Assembly (NCBI GenBank): GCA_905221605.1
Contig: CAJNDS010002853.1
Coordinates: forward strand, 1 to 64,000
Reading direction: 5' to 3'
Length of the DNA stretch: 64,000 nt
DNA from: Symbiodinium natans
Lineage: Eukaryota; Sar; Dinophyceae; Suessiales; Symbiodiniaceae
In this document: positions 44,515 through 55,479 of the stretch, piece by piece
Layout of the letters: every line of letters starts with the position of its first letter
How positions within the stretch are numbered: the first letter of the stretch is position 1
Translations under genes and position numbers: made by a program
The notes under the pieces: model-generated
Databases searched by the model: none
Told to the model about the DNA's origin: nothing
What the model saw: only the letters and a program-made list of their open reading frames with translations

Positions 44515-45412
44515 CTGTGTGTGCGTGTGTGCGTGTGTGCGGGTGTGCGCGNNNNNNNNNNNNNNNNNNNNNNNNNNNNNNNNNNNNNNNNNNNNNNNNN
44601 NNNNNNNNNNNNNNNNNNNNNNNNNNNNNNNNNNNNNNNNNNNNNNNNNNNTCTCTGTGTGTCTCTGTGGGTCTCTGTGTGTCTCTGTGTGTCTCTGTGT
44701 GTCTCTGTGTGTCTCTGTGTGTCTCTGTGTGTCTCTGTGTGTCTCTGTGTGTCTCTGTGTGTCTCTGTGTGTCTCTGTGTGTCTCTGTGTGTCTCTGTGT
44801 GTCTCTGTGTGTCTTTGTGTGTCTCTGTGTGTCTCTGTGTGTCTCTGTGTGTCTCTGTGTGTCTCGGTGTGTCTCTGTGTGTCTCTGTGTGTCTCTGTGT
44901 GTCTCTGTGTGTCTCTGTGTGTCTCTGTGTGTCTCTGTGTGTCTCTGTGTGTCTCTGTGTGTCTCTGTGTGTCTCTGTGTGTCTCTGTGTGTCTCTGTGT
45001 GTCTCTGTTTGTCTCTGTGTGTCTCTGTGTGTCTCTGTGTGTCTCTGTGTGTCTCGTGTGTGTGTGTCTCTGTGTCTCTTGTGTCTCTGTCTCTGTGTGT
45101 CTCTGTGTCTGTGTCTCTGTGTGTTGTGTCTCTCTGTGTCTCTCTGTGTCTCTCTGTGTCTCTCTGTGTCTCTGTGTCTCTTGTCTCTGTGTCTCTGTGT
45201 CTCTGTGTCTCTGTGTCTCTGTGTCTCTCTGTGTCTCTCGGTGTCTCTCTGTGTCTCTCTGTGTCTCTCTGTGTCTCTCTGTGTCTCTCTGTGTCTCTCT
45301 GTGTCTCTCTGTGTCTCTCTGTGTCTCTGTGTCTCTGTGTCTCTGTGTCTCTGTGTCTCTGTGTCTCTGTGTCTCTGTGTCTGTGTCTGTGTGTGTGTGT
45401 GCGCGCGTGTGT
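44321..45412. repeat. GT / TCTGTGTG microsatellite interrupted by an assembly gap
   Basis: (GT)n from 44321, GTGTGGGTA units at 44410-44465, then (GT)n to the gap. After the gap come about 48 copies of TCTGTGTG, then TCTGTG and CTCTGTGT variants to 45412. Period-8 sequence opens frames on both strands (Cys/Val/Ser on plus, Thr/His/Arg on minus); these are not genes. Confidence 0.95.
44552..44651. other. Assembly gap (100 N)
   Basis: Exactly 100 N, the usual placeholder for a gap of unknown size. It lies within the microsatellite, so distances across it, including the M16 intron, are not reliable. Confidence 0.98.
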
Positions 45413-46042
45413 TTTGCCAGTTTTGCCTCCGCCCTCAGAAGTAGGCGCGGCTGCGAGACTTCTATCGCTGACTCTTTTTTTTTCTTTCGGCACCAACCAA
45501 TTGCCTAGCAGCACTGTTGTTTCAAGGGTTGCATATTGTGAACGCAAAAAACTCGTCGAACTGCTGCACGGCATGCCGGCAGCGTTCTAAACGGCCCCGT
45601 TTCATTGAACCTTCATGCAAAGGATCCAGCCTGTCCGGCAAAAACGGCTGCATTCCCAGAAGCGGATGCCCAACCCTGGGGGCATAGAACTCCGTGCTCG
45701 GGGGTTGGGCCAAATTCAGATTTTGCCACGCAGTGCTCCGCACAGATGGCATATCCCAACAACAGGCGACAAGTTGCAACGGCATTGTCGGCACCGGCAC
45801 CGGCTGGCACCGGAGTCGTCAACCAGGAGGGGGTCGGTACTTCGGTACAACACCACGACGTGGATGTCGGTGGTGCGTCGATGTTCATGTCAGCGGCGTG
45901 TGGAGCATGTCGGAGCCAGCTTTCGGGCAGACAAACGTGACAGCCGGCACCATTGACGCCGTTGGGACATTATTCTTTAATCAGAAGGTATGCGCTGCCT
46001 GTCCAACGGCCTTTGTCCCGGGTGCGACCTGTCATGTACATC

Positions 46043-46073
46043 GCGCACACACACACACACACACACAGACACA
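46043..46073. repeat. (CA)n microsatellite
   Basis: CACACACACACA followed by GACACAGACA. A C-rich stretch and two copies of CAATGGTCTGGAGCCCCC follow at 46113-46150. No gene is recognised in 45413-46040. Confidence 0.85.
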
Positions 46074-46169
46074 GACATGGTCCAGCGCTCCGCGGCCCAC
46101 CCCCCCCCCCACCCCAATGGTCTGGAGCCCCCAATGGTCTGGAGCCCCCCTCCCCCCGTGGTTGTGGGT

Positions 46170-46617
46170 TGGTTGGTTTTAGGGTTTAGGGTTTAGGGTT
46201 TAGGGTTTTAGGGTTTAGGGTTTAGGGTTTAGGGTTTAGGGCTTAGGGCTTAGGGCTTAGGGCTAGGGTTTAGGGTTCCTCCCCCCCCCTGCGTTGTGGT
46301 TGTGGGTTGGTTTTAGTATATAAGATTTAAGGTTTTAGGGTTTAGGGTTTAGGGCTTAGGGTTAAGAACTTCGGGTTTTGGGGTTTAGGGTTCGCCCCCC
46401 CTATGGTGTGGTTGTGGGTTGGCTCTAGGGTTTAGGGTTCAGGGTTAGGGCTAGGGTTTAGGGTTCAGGGTTCAGGGTTTAGGGCTTAGGGTTTAGGGTT
46501 TAGGGTCTAGGGTCTAGGGTCTAGGGTCTGGGGTCTGGGGTCTAGGGTCTAGGGTTTAGGGTTTAGGGTTTAGGGTTTAGGGTTTAGAGTTTAGGGTTTA
46601 GGGTTTAGGGTTTAGGT
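46170..46617. repeat. TTTAGGG arrays with variants
   Basis: Blocks of TTTAGGG, GCTTAGGG and TCTAGGG/TCTGGGG at 46173-46278, 46320-46395 and 46425-46617 are separated by related GTGGTTGTGGGTTGG spacers. The spacer is repeated three times, so the block is a higher-order repeat of spacer plus telomere-type array. G-strand orientation is plus, opposite to the arrays at 24-29 kb. Confidence 0.9.
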
Positions 46618-46764
46618 TTGAAACGCCTCACACACATGGGTTTTCCCGAGGGCGTGCTCGAAGGCGCAACACTCCCAACACACGGGTTTTGCCGAGGGTG
46701 TGCTCACAGTCGGCCCCCCCTACCTGACCATACCGGGGGGGGGGGGGCGGACACGCCAGACGCC

Positions 46765-46955
46765 GGACCAGACACAGACGCAGACGCAGACGCAGACGCA
46801 GACACCGACACAGACACAGACAGACACATACACAGACAAAGAGACACACACACACACAGAGACATACAGCCATACAGTCATCCAGACATACAGACATACA
46901 GACATACAGGCATACAGACATACAGACAGACAAACAGACATACATTACACATCAC
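46765..46955. repeat. GACACA / ACAGACAT microsatellites
   Basis: CAGACG and CAGACACA units, then ACAGACAT and ACAGGCAT units, following a G run (46736-46747). Two copies of CACACACGGGTTTT.CCGAGG precede it at 46628-46700. Confidence 0.85.
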
Positions 46956-47177
46956 ACTAACGCGAGTGGTCCCCACGATTTGCTGACAAGCGTCAAGGAC
47001 TCTTCCACTAAGCCTTCCTTGTCAGTGGGCACGTGAAGCGTGTACCTCGCTCACAATCAGTCCACACCCCTTTTCCCCCCTTTTTCCCTTTTGGGGACTT
47101 GGGAAGGACCCTTTCCCAGAGCGCGTTGGAGAATGCAAGTGTGAGATGAATCTCGAAAGAAAGCGGGGGGGAAGGGC

Positions 47178-48003
47178 ACACGGTCCGGTCAAAACTGGTG
47201 TAAGCATTCCTTAGCTGGCAACACGTGGCACTTGTCATACGTTTTGCGCACGTTGGGGCGCTTCCAAAGCTTTCCGTCAACGCCTCAACGCGCAGCGCCG
47301 CACTCAAAACATCACCCCAAGCCAGTGCAAAGAAAAATGAATTCAAAAAGGCCTCTGGCATGCACCGAAAGGGGCACCGATGGATTCCAAGAACTTGACG
47401 ATGGCATGATTTTCATATGCTTTTGTTGCGGAAAACCTCCGCGACCACAACAATCCAACAATCAGCATGCCATGGCCGATGACGCAAGAAGCTTCTTTCG
47501 CGTCTGACGCTTTGTGTGCTAAGGAAAGGAACCCCAGGTGCTCGATGATATGGGCTATGCCGCGCTCCTTCCACAAGGCTGGGGAACAAGCATGAAACTG
47601 CGACTGAGACCTCACGTGGCTCGTTCCCAGATGCTTCTCAATGATTGAAACCTGGTCGCGTCAAGGAAGTGAAAACATGGAGCAGAGCTGACGTGGTAGC
47701 CTGAACATACCAGCACGTTTACCATGCCATGACAACTTGGCTGCGACTAGTCACTCAAGATGACAAAGCACAAAGGCGAAGCATTGGCTGTCCTCCTCCT
47801 CTTCCACCAACGAGCCGAAACCGACAGCCAAGAAGAGCTCTGCGCGTGATTTGGGTTCACGATTCCTTGGGCATACACAACAGTCACAACATACTGCCGC
47901 AATGCTCCCACAAACTTGCGAGTGCCAACAATCCCAACGTTGCAACTTGTAAGCTTGTCTAGCGTCTGGAGAACGAAATACGTCAGGCCATTCCCCAACA
48001 CAC
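47178..48003 (-). CDS. M16 metallopeptidase, first exon cluster with the HxxEH zinc site (five exons)
   Basis: Minus-strand exons in order: 48003-47964 (GVLGNGLTYFVLQT), 47865-47795 (NREPKSRAELFLAVGFGS, then LVEEEE), about 47568-47533 (ERGIAHIIEHLG), 47436-about 47363 (FSATKAYENHAIVKFLESIG, then APFGACQ) and 47209-about 47178 (NAYTSFDRTV). Joined, they reproduce the start of an M16 (insulinase/pitrilysin-like) domain. HIIEH is the inverted zinc motif: two His ligands and the catalytic Glu. Exon joins keep frame across GC (GCTAGA), GT (GTTCCT) and apparently GA (GAGGAC, GAGGCC) donors. M16 enzymes cleave peptides, often organellar presequences. The start codon and any transit peptide lie upstream and were not found. 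One short exon (expected after DRTV) is unlocated before the 35693 exon. Confidence 0.8.
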
Positions 48004-48109
48004 CTGCTATGGGTGCCAACAGCCATTGAGTTTCGACGCCTGTACGGAACCTTGTGCGCAAGCTGGGGGTAACCGTTGGACTTCTGCAGCCTCCACGAGA
48101 CTTGGGAGT

Positions 48110-48321
48110 GCATGCGCAGATGCCCCTTCTAGAAGAACGGTCTCATGCCAGGCCTCATCAATCTGGACGTTGACCCCCGAAGCCAGTGTTTTCAAGTTCG
48201 TGAACGAAGCCAAAAGCTCCGGAACAGCATCTTGGGCGACCTGCAACTCAAGCCCCACAGCTGCCACAGCCTTCAACCCAAACCAAGTTCCAACATTGAC
48301 CACGCCAATGCCACGACGCAT
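48110..48321 (-). CDS. Possible upstream exon on the minus strand
   Basis: The minus frame encodes VGLELQVAQDAVPELLASFT and LKTLASGVNVQIDEAWHETV, which look like folded protein rather than repeat. It lies just upstream of the first recognised M16 exon, in the same direction, but I cannot match it to M16. It may be the 5' part of that gene or a neighbour. Confidence 0.3.
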
Positions 48322-48329
48322 TGTGGCAA

Positions 48330-49068
48330 AAAAAAATGTCGAGCCTTGGCCATGATGAATGACGATCCCGAGATCGCGTTGCCCGCAACCAGGCTGTTCA
48401 CTTGAATTGCCGTGTGCATTGTGATTGGTTTTGGCAACTTACCGACACAAAACAACTAGCAGCAACTAGCAAACTGAAAAACAAAGTCGCCATGTGTTGC
48501 TCCGCTGGCATGGGCTCACAAAGTTGACAAGCTTGGCTGCACTGAATGCAACACCATTGGGCCAAATCCTCATTACGCACGGCGAGTGGGAGTGGATTGG
48601 GATCCACGGCTACACGCGCCACTGCTGGCAAGAAACCATTCAAAAGCTTTCATTAGCGGTTGGGGCCCGGCAACATTGGCAGGTTTTGGTGATACAACTG
48701 CGCAAGCTTGCAAGGCACTAAGGCACTTGCCAGTTGTTGTTTTGGATCAGTCCACGCGGCATGCTCAGCTTCACATCAAGATCGATTTCTCTGCGTCCTG
48801 CATCACTGTTTCACCACATGTTTTCGCTCGGCACGCACGCCTACTGTGCTTACGGGCGCGCGATCACCGTTGCCGCCGCCTGCATTTGATGCTGCTGCAA
48901 TCCAAACCTGTGAAAAGCACGGCACAACATCACAAACAACTTACGGGATGGCATGGGATCACCCCGCCTCTGGCCGGTTTGAGTTTAGAGAAGCTGACAG
49001 CTTACGATGGGTGCACTTTTTTTTTTAGGCCCTTTATTTTTGTTTTGTTTTGGCCTCTTTTTTTTTTT
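48330..49068. other. No gene recognised
   Basis: Short frames on both strands; T-rich 49016-49068 leads into the poly-G run. Confidence 0.45.
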
Positions 49069-49152
49069 GGGGGGGGGGGGGGGGGTTAGGGATTAGGGTT
49101 TAGGGTTTAGGGTTTAGGGTTTAGGGTTTAGGGTTTAGGGTTTAGGGTTTAT
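49069..49152. repeat. Poly-G then clean TTTAGGG array
   Basis: A run of about 17 G (49069-49085) is followed by TTAGGGATTAGGG and about eight uninterrupted TTTAGGG. It is much less mutated than the 24-29 kb tracts, suggesting recent origin. Confidence 0.9.
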
Positions 49153-49341
49153 GTTGATGCTGAGGTGACTTCGATGGGGCCGCGATCGTCGCAGGCACAG
49201 AGGCTCAAAGAGCCGAAAACACCAAAGCCCCGAAGGGAGTCACAGCATGCCGATTGGCATCACAGCATAGCAGCACAACACACAAGATTGCTGTTCGGTT
49301 TGTGGAAAAGAATCGCACGCTTTGTGCCTCATTGCTGAGCC

Positions 49342-51675
49342 ATGGCTGCATTGAATGGGGGTAGCGAGAGACCTGGCGGATCTTCGGACCGCCAGGTTAT
49401 GAGCCCAAACCCCCTGGGCGCTACTTTGCTGCCAGGAGAGGTTTGTGGGCCACCGTACGGTTCGGTGGCAGCTGCTTCACCTTTGGGCCGTGGAGACAAT
49501 GGGCAGGGCCTTGGCGATGGGTCAAGGCAGTTATCTACAACGGGAACTATGACACCGATGGTGAATGGTGCGGACCCCGGAGCTATCGGTGCCCCAACAA
49601 CAACAGGAGTGCGTGTTTGGGTATCTTCAAAGGGAAACATCAAACCGCTGCCGCTGGTGAGGAAGTGCCGGAGGAGCTACCTACTCTGGAGGAGCGAGAG
49701 TTTGGCCCAGTGGAGGATATGATCTTTGGGGCAAAACCTGTCAAAGGCGATGTGGTGGCAAAGGTGGCGACGGATGGCGGAACCACTGACTGCGGGAAGT
49801 ATCACATCGAGACCTTTGAGGAGGAGGCAGATGCTGAAGAACAAGAGAGAACCCTGAATGTGCTGGCTACGCAGAAAGCTGGCGCTGAGACAGTGAGTGC
49901 TAAAGTGTTCACTTCTGGGACGAAAGAAGCCCAACACCCCTGGTTTTTAGCTGCTCAAAAGAAATGACATCAATGAAGGAGATGGAGGTCTGGGATGAGC
50001 TACCGGAAGATCCTAAGGAGCTGCGTGAGCATTTAGGACTGGGCCCGAATGATGATATTCCGGCGATCCTGCCTATGTCTCTGGTGTGTACGGAGAAGCT
50101 GGTGGTCATGCAGCACAATAAACATGCTCTGCAGCAAGGCGCGGCTGCAGCAGCTGAACAGGCTTCCGCTGCAGTTCTAGAGCGAGTCCGACTGGTGGTA
50201 TGTGGCAACTATGAAGACACGTCAGGCATTGATACTTCTGCTTACGCTTCATCGAATGTGGATGTGAATTGCTTGAGGGTGATGTATACAGAATTGGCTA
50301 ATCATGAGGAGTGGGATGGAATGGGTTTTGACGTGAGTCATGCTTTTCTCTATTCTGACCTCAAGTCGAAGAATACCATCCTCATGCGACCTCCTAAAAT
50401 TCTTCAAACGCTGGGGCTGGTCAAGAAGGGGCGGCTCTTGCGGACGAAAAAGGGCATATATGGGCTTAGGTCCAGTCCTGTATCTTGAGAGGTAGAACGA
50501 GAAGATCTGAGCGATGAGGTCTTGACACCGCAAACAGGGGGATCATTTGCCTAACCTCAAGGTCCACGCCGTTTCGGACTATGCTGGAATGTGGGTACTC
50601 AGGAGAGAAGACACACAGGAGATTGTGGCGATCGTTAGCATGTTCGTTGATGATGGGCTGGCCTTTGGAAAAAGGGAAGCTTTATTGCGTTTCGGCGAGC
50701 TGGTGGGCAAAAAGTGGAAGGTAAAGTGGCAAGGCCTGTTGTTTAGAATTCCTTTTGAGGGACACGTTAAACGGGGAGCAGTGGAGCTGGAGTATGCCAA
50801 GGAGATCATGTTTGTTGGGACGCAAAGCTTGAGCCACATGGGGGTGGAGATTTCTCAGCACTTATGGTTGTTGCAGGAGCTTCAAAAACGTCAGCTGATT
50901 CACTTGAAAGGACAAGAAGGACTTCCAGCACTTCATGAAGGTGAGCTTCGCGATGAAAGAGAAGACAGCAAGTATGCAGCGAGAAAGGCTGAGGCGCAGA
51001 AGGAGTTGGGTAGTTTGCTGTGGCTAGTTACAAAGTCACGGGGGGACATAGCGGCGGTGGTTGGAGCAGCGGCTACATGCTTGACTAGGGTTCCGTCCGA
51101 GGCTCTCCGGATAGCTAGAGGAACGTGGCGCTATTTGCGGAGTACATGTTTCTTGACGGTGCGTGTTCAGGCCACAACTTCCAATGTCTTGACAGGGTAT
51201 TCCGATGCCAGCTTTGCTCCTGGAGGGAGCAGATCAAGAACAGGTACCGTTATTTCCTGGGGAGCTAACCCAATGTGTTGGTCCAGCCGAAGACAAAATC
51301 TCACCGCCTTCTCCTCTTGCGAGGCGGAAGTAGAGGGGATGACTGCGACTGTACAAGACCTGCTACACGCACACGCCTTGATTTTTGCTTTAACGGATCG
51401 TGATTTGGCGCTAGAACTCAAGGCGCATAATGCTTCTGCTGTGACTCTTGTGACACGAGAGCGATTCGTGGCTCATGGATGGCGTACAAGGCATTTTGCC
51501 ATCAGGGCGTCATAGTTGAGAGACATGGCAGCTACGAGGAATATCTCGGTGGAGCATGCTCCAGGAGTTGGCCTAGTAGCGGATCTCTTGACCAAGTCGA
51601 TACCCAAGTGTCGTGTGCAAATCTTGAGGCCCATGATGGGGTTGATGGATGCGAGTCAGGGAGTATGAACAGCTG
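49342..51675 (+). pseudogene. Decayed Ty1/Copia retrotransposon pol
   Basis: RT segment: RLVVCGNYED, NVDVNCLRVMYTELA, GFDVSHAFLYSDLKS, ILMRPPKILQ and KKGIYGLRSSP (49964-50488) give the Copia RT motifs through YGLR. The active-site strand FVDDGL lies at nt ~50643 in another frame. RNase H follows: LTGYSDASFAPGGSRSRTGT and LTAFSSCEAEVEGM (nt ~51190-51350). Breaks: a frameshift in an A run near 49960, a stop where Trp is expected (50486-50488), a frame change by about 50547, and another near 51513. After the last break, ISVEHAPGVGLVADLLTKSI continues the normal C-terminus. The integrase/gag end at 49342-49960 is poorly recognisable. No LTR was found. Confidence 0.85.
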
Positions 51676-51679
51676 ATGA

Positions 51680-53570
51680 GCTGGTCGTGCAGGGCCACTG
51701 AAACTCATCACTTTCTTCGATGAAGTTGCCGGTGATGAAGGGTCGACTGTGGGCTGCACCATCCCAAGCATCACTTGTGGCTGAGTCGGGGAAGGTGATG
51801 TGAGGGTTGAATTAGTTTAGTAAGCTTTTGATCTTTGGAGTGGGCACCGAAGGAATAGTCCAGTGCCGATATCTCCTGATTTTGGGCCTGCAGGATATGT
51901 TTAGAGCACTCACTGGGCGCTTTCATTGCCGGTGAGTGAGGAGGAGTGTTCAATATCCTGCATGCATGGCCCCCTGCGCAAGGATGACACGCTGTTCAGC
52001 ATGCATGGACCCCTGCGCAAGGATGACACGCCGACGGATATCCGTTGGCTCAAGCACCTATGAAGGGCAGCAGACCGAAGTGCGATAATCGTGGGAATTG
52101 CACTGGGTTCGATCTTTGGGATGGTTTTGTGATTTGGTTTGGAGGTTGGGGATTTACTTCGTCAGCCTTGGGGCCCAGTAGGAATGCAGTATGATCATCT
52201 AGATGACGTGCCTTTCTGTATCAGGTCCCAGGCCTCACCTAACCCAAGCCATTTCTCCCATGTAACTGACCATTCACCATCCCTTAACACCCCTCATAGC
52301 CAACACTCGGGACGCTTCAACTTTAAGGGTACCAATGTGCACCAACATTCACACACTTTGCTGGTCAACCCTTTTTCTGAGGGCGGCCTGCTTCTGAGGG
52401 CGACGCAAAATTCGCTTTGCGAGGATGCATGAACGACTCTTTCATGACCTTTGGACACTCTGGCGGCTCTCGCAACGCCACAGATCGCGGTCGTTAAGGA
52501 GAAATCGCTGCTTAGTTTGGAATCATTTACGATCCCAATATCTCTTCGTGAAAACCAAGAAGTAGTATCAATCACGATACACTAACAAAAAGAATAGAAA
52601 AAGTCAATACTGGTAGGCATCATCATCATTATCAGAATTAATCATTATCATCATCATCGCCATCATCATCTCAGGCGCCTGGTCCACAAACTGACAGGCC
52701 AAAGAGTCACACGGAGGTTGGGCAAGGAACGTGGCTGCGAGGAGTGAGCCCCAACTTCGCTTGCATGAAGGCGATCCAGGCTGGCTGCTTCTGCAATGTT
52801 TCCTGGGAGGGTCTCAGCGGCTTGTAAACGATTCAGTTTTCTAGGAGTTTTTGTCACCGGTGACCGATGATGGGGGCAATGGGGGATGGTAACTTGCAGA
52901 CCCCTAAATATCAGGAATCAGGACCATCCAGCTGGGAAAGGGAATTTAGAGAACGGACCACATGTCTTTTCATAGAGTACAGAAGCAGGTTGAGGAATCG
53001 GGCCCGAATCTCTAAACCCTGAACCCTGAACCCTACTGAACCCTACACCCTCAACTCTAAAAAGTTTGTCTGCTCGTTCCTACTTCATGCTCCCCCCCTG
53101 TCCTGACCGACCCGAAACCTGCGCTTTAGACTGGGCTTGGAAGATTTCAGAGCGTAAAGCCTGAAGGGTATAGGGCTTAAAAGGTTAGAGGGGTAGGGGG
53201 TACCTTATGGGTTTAGGGTTTAGGATTTAAGATTTAGGCAAAATGGCTTGATCATGCACTGGGCTCTGCGAGTTGTGGGCAAACAAGCTGCGCGCTGCTG
53301 CTTGGAAGCAGCCCCTGGGCTGTTAAAGACCGTGCAAACCCAGTGGCCATGAACTCTCAAAATCGACATTTCCCAGCTGATCGAGGGTAGGGTCTAGTTA
53401 AAGGGGGGGGGACAAGCTAACGAGCATAAACACCAGAGGCTAAAAGCCGACCAGAGCCGCCATGTTTCGGGCACGCACAGTAGGACCCAAATTCCTCCGA
53501 GAAGCCCGATGGCGCCTCAGGAGCAAGGAAGGAGGAGACACCGAGCTCGTGCAGGGTTTGCTTTATGGCG
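51680..53570. other. Mostly unrecognised sequence with small repeats
   Basis: A GCATGG.CCCCTGCGCAAGGA dimer lies at 51963-52030. A CAT/ATC microsatellite lies at 52618-52672. Telomere-type remnants lie at 53010-53050 and 53200-53240. No gene was recognised. The microsatellite and a G run (53404-53412) flank otherwise unique DNA. Confidence 0.5.
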
Positions 53571-53576
53571 GTGGGA

Positions 53577-54857
53577 TTACAACTGGATTACACAAGAAGG
53601 TCCGCGGAGCTCGTCCCTACCCTCGCCTGTCGCAAGCTCTGAAGCGTGCAATGACGCCCAGGAGGTCAAGACACCGAGGAGGGCCGGGGTGATGAACTCC
53701 ATGCTGTTGAAGAAGAGCCGATACACAGCCAGAAAGGCACCACGTCCAGCTCCAGGTGGGGCAAGATCCGCGCCGAGTGTCATGAGGAGTCCGGAGGAGA
53801 GGCCATTACCCAAGCCAGTAAGTGCACCAGAGGCGGCGATGGACACGGCAGTACGGAAGACGAGAAGTGTGATCCCAAGCGACTGCAGCATCAAGGACAC
53901 AAAGCCGGCACAGCGCCGTCCACAGGAGTCCATAAGCTGCCCAGCAAGCGGAGACACAAGCATGTCCACCGTGAACGACAAAGCCGCAACCTGCCCAATG
54001 AGCACATCGGACAAGTTTGCATCTCGGCCGGAGAGGGGAAAGAAGAGCTCTCGCCCCCTGCGGACACATTGCAGGGCACAGGCCAAGCACAGCACTCGGA
54101 GCAGGCGGCCGCCATCTTGCTGGACAGCATCCTTGGCTTGAGTCATCACGTCTTTTCGGCTCTGGGCCTCATGGGCCTCATGGGCCTCATGGGCCTCATG
54201 GGCCTCATGGGCCTCATGGGCCTCCGTTTCTGCAGCTTTGCCCAGGAACCCGACCGCCACCATGAATGCGGCACCACCGCAGACCAGCTGCACGGAGAAC
54301 ACGGCACGCATGCCAAGTTTGCCTTGCAGGAGAGAGCCCATAGACGGCCCCAGCGCCAGCGCCAGCCGAGCCAGGCTCCCCATGATGCTGAGTGCAAAGC
54401 CTCGGCGCTCTGAGTGAACTACACCAGAGATGTAGGTTTGCTGTGCCAGCATACCTACCGAGTTTGCCAGACCCAGGAGGAAGTAGGAAGCCATCAGCAC
54501 CCTCACATCCTCAAAGAAACAAATGCTGGCCGAGAGGAGGAAGCACCCGCAAGCCAGCAGAAGAGTGTACTTGGCACCAATAACCGGCAAGAGGAAGCCT
54601 GCGGGGATGTTGGCCACTGCGTAGCCGATACCATAAAGAGAGGCCAGCAGCCCGACCTGCTTCGCATCACCGCCCATGTCTAAGACATGGAGGGGGACAG
54701 AGACCATGACCAAACCGCGCATCAATCGGCATAAGAAGCAAGTGCTGTACGTGGGTGCGAGCCTCCACAGCACTTCTCGCAAAGTCGGAATTTCTGGTGC
54801 TTCTTTGTTGGCGGCGGCATGCTCGACCAGACCTTCTTCTCGCTCCGAGATAGACAT
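53577..54857 (-). CDS. Major facilitator superfamily transporter
   Basis: An intronless frame of 426 residues starting at an ATG. About 12 hydrophobic segments fall in two halves, the MFS plan. The first half has RLMRGLVMVSVPLHVLDMGG and a loop between TM2 and TM3 (YGIGYAVANIPAGFLLPVIG) in the place of the MFS signature; later VDMLVSPLAGQLMDSCGRR gives the repeat of that signature with D..GRR. The central cytoplasmic loop contains seven repeats of the tripeptide EAH, encoded by a 9 base minisatellite at 54163-54229, likely length-variable. Length is normal for MFS. The substrate cannot be told. It may act at the plasma or an organelle membrane. No upstream exon is needed; the C-terminus (GPSCVIQL) is short and hydrophilic. 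Confidence 0.85.
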   Translation of the reverse strand: MSISEREEGLVEHAAANKEAPEIPTLREVLWRLAPTYSTCFLCRLMRGLVMVSVPLHVLDMGGDAKQVGLLASLYGIGYAVANIPAGFLLPVIGAKYTLLLACGCFLLSASICFFEDVRVLMASYFLLGLANSVGMLAQQTYISGVVHSERRGFALSIMGSLARLALALGPSMGSLLQGKLGMRAVFSVQLVCGGAAFMVAVGFLGKAAETEAHEAHEAHEAHEAHEAHEAQSRKDVMTQAKDAVQQDGGRLLRVLCLACALQCVRRGRELFFPLSGRDANLSDVLIGQVAALSFTVDMLVSPLAGQLMDSCGRRCAGFVSLMLQSLGITLLVFRTAVSIAASGALTGLGNGLSSGLLMTLGADLAPPGAGRGAFLAVYRLFFNSMEFITPALLGVLTSWASLHASELATGEGRDELRGPSCVIQL

Positions 54858-54859
54858 GG

Positions 54860-55440
54860 CTTCGACACGATGGCGGAGTTAGCAAAAGCTGGTGCAAAAA
54901 TTTGCCGGCAAGGCTCCCACAAACAGCACTAACTCCTCTGGAGCTCTAACCGGCTCGCAAAAGCAACTGCAACTTAAATATATTATGGGCTGTCCAAGCC
55001 AGCGACCTTGTTCAAACCCAGTGCGCAACAACTTTGATATTTCTTCGGGATTGCACATGCTTGAGGCTGCATGGCTGAAATAGAGGGCGGGAGGTCGGGT
55101 AACTGCCTGTCCTGTCTTGAAGCCAACTCTGCAAATCATGTTCCATTGGCTTTACGTTCTCCCCAAACCTTGTCAGTACTCGAACAGCACCACGTCACAG
55201 GCGTATACTTGGCATTCCATGATAACAGGACCCCACATTGCCCAGCCATGCATTTTCGACCTCCAGAGCGGTTCAAGGTCGGGTCTGGGCATGGTTTGAA
55301 CTCTTATCTCTTCGGGCTTTCAAAAGCAACTGCATTTGTCTGCGACCATTTGTCTGCGACTCTCAATAAAACCGCGTGCGACCTCGGGCTAAACAAAGAA
55401 AGACTCGCCTAAAGCAAACGTAAAGGACTGTCACTGAAGC
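54860..55440. other. No gene recognised
   Basis: Upstream region of the MFS gene; short frames only. No TATA-like promoter element can be assigned, and dinoflagellates are not known to rely on TATA boxes. Confidence 0.4.
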
Positions 55441-55479
55441 ATTAAAAGTGGACAGACCTGCCCTCTGTCGCGCAGCGTT

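Noticed and set aside
44267-45590. Cys/Val/Ser or Thr/His/Arg repeat proteins
   Set aside because: Translation of GT and TCTGTGTG microsatellites through an assembly gap.
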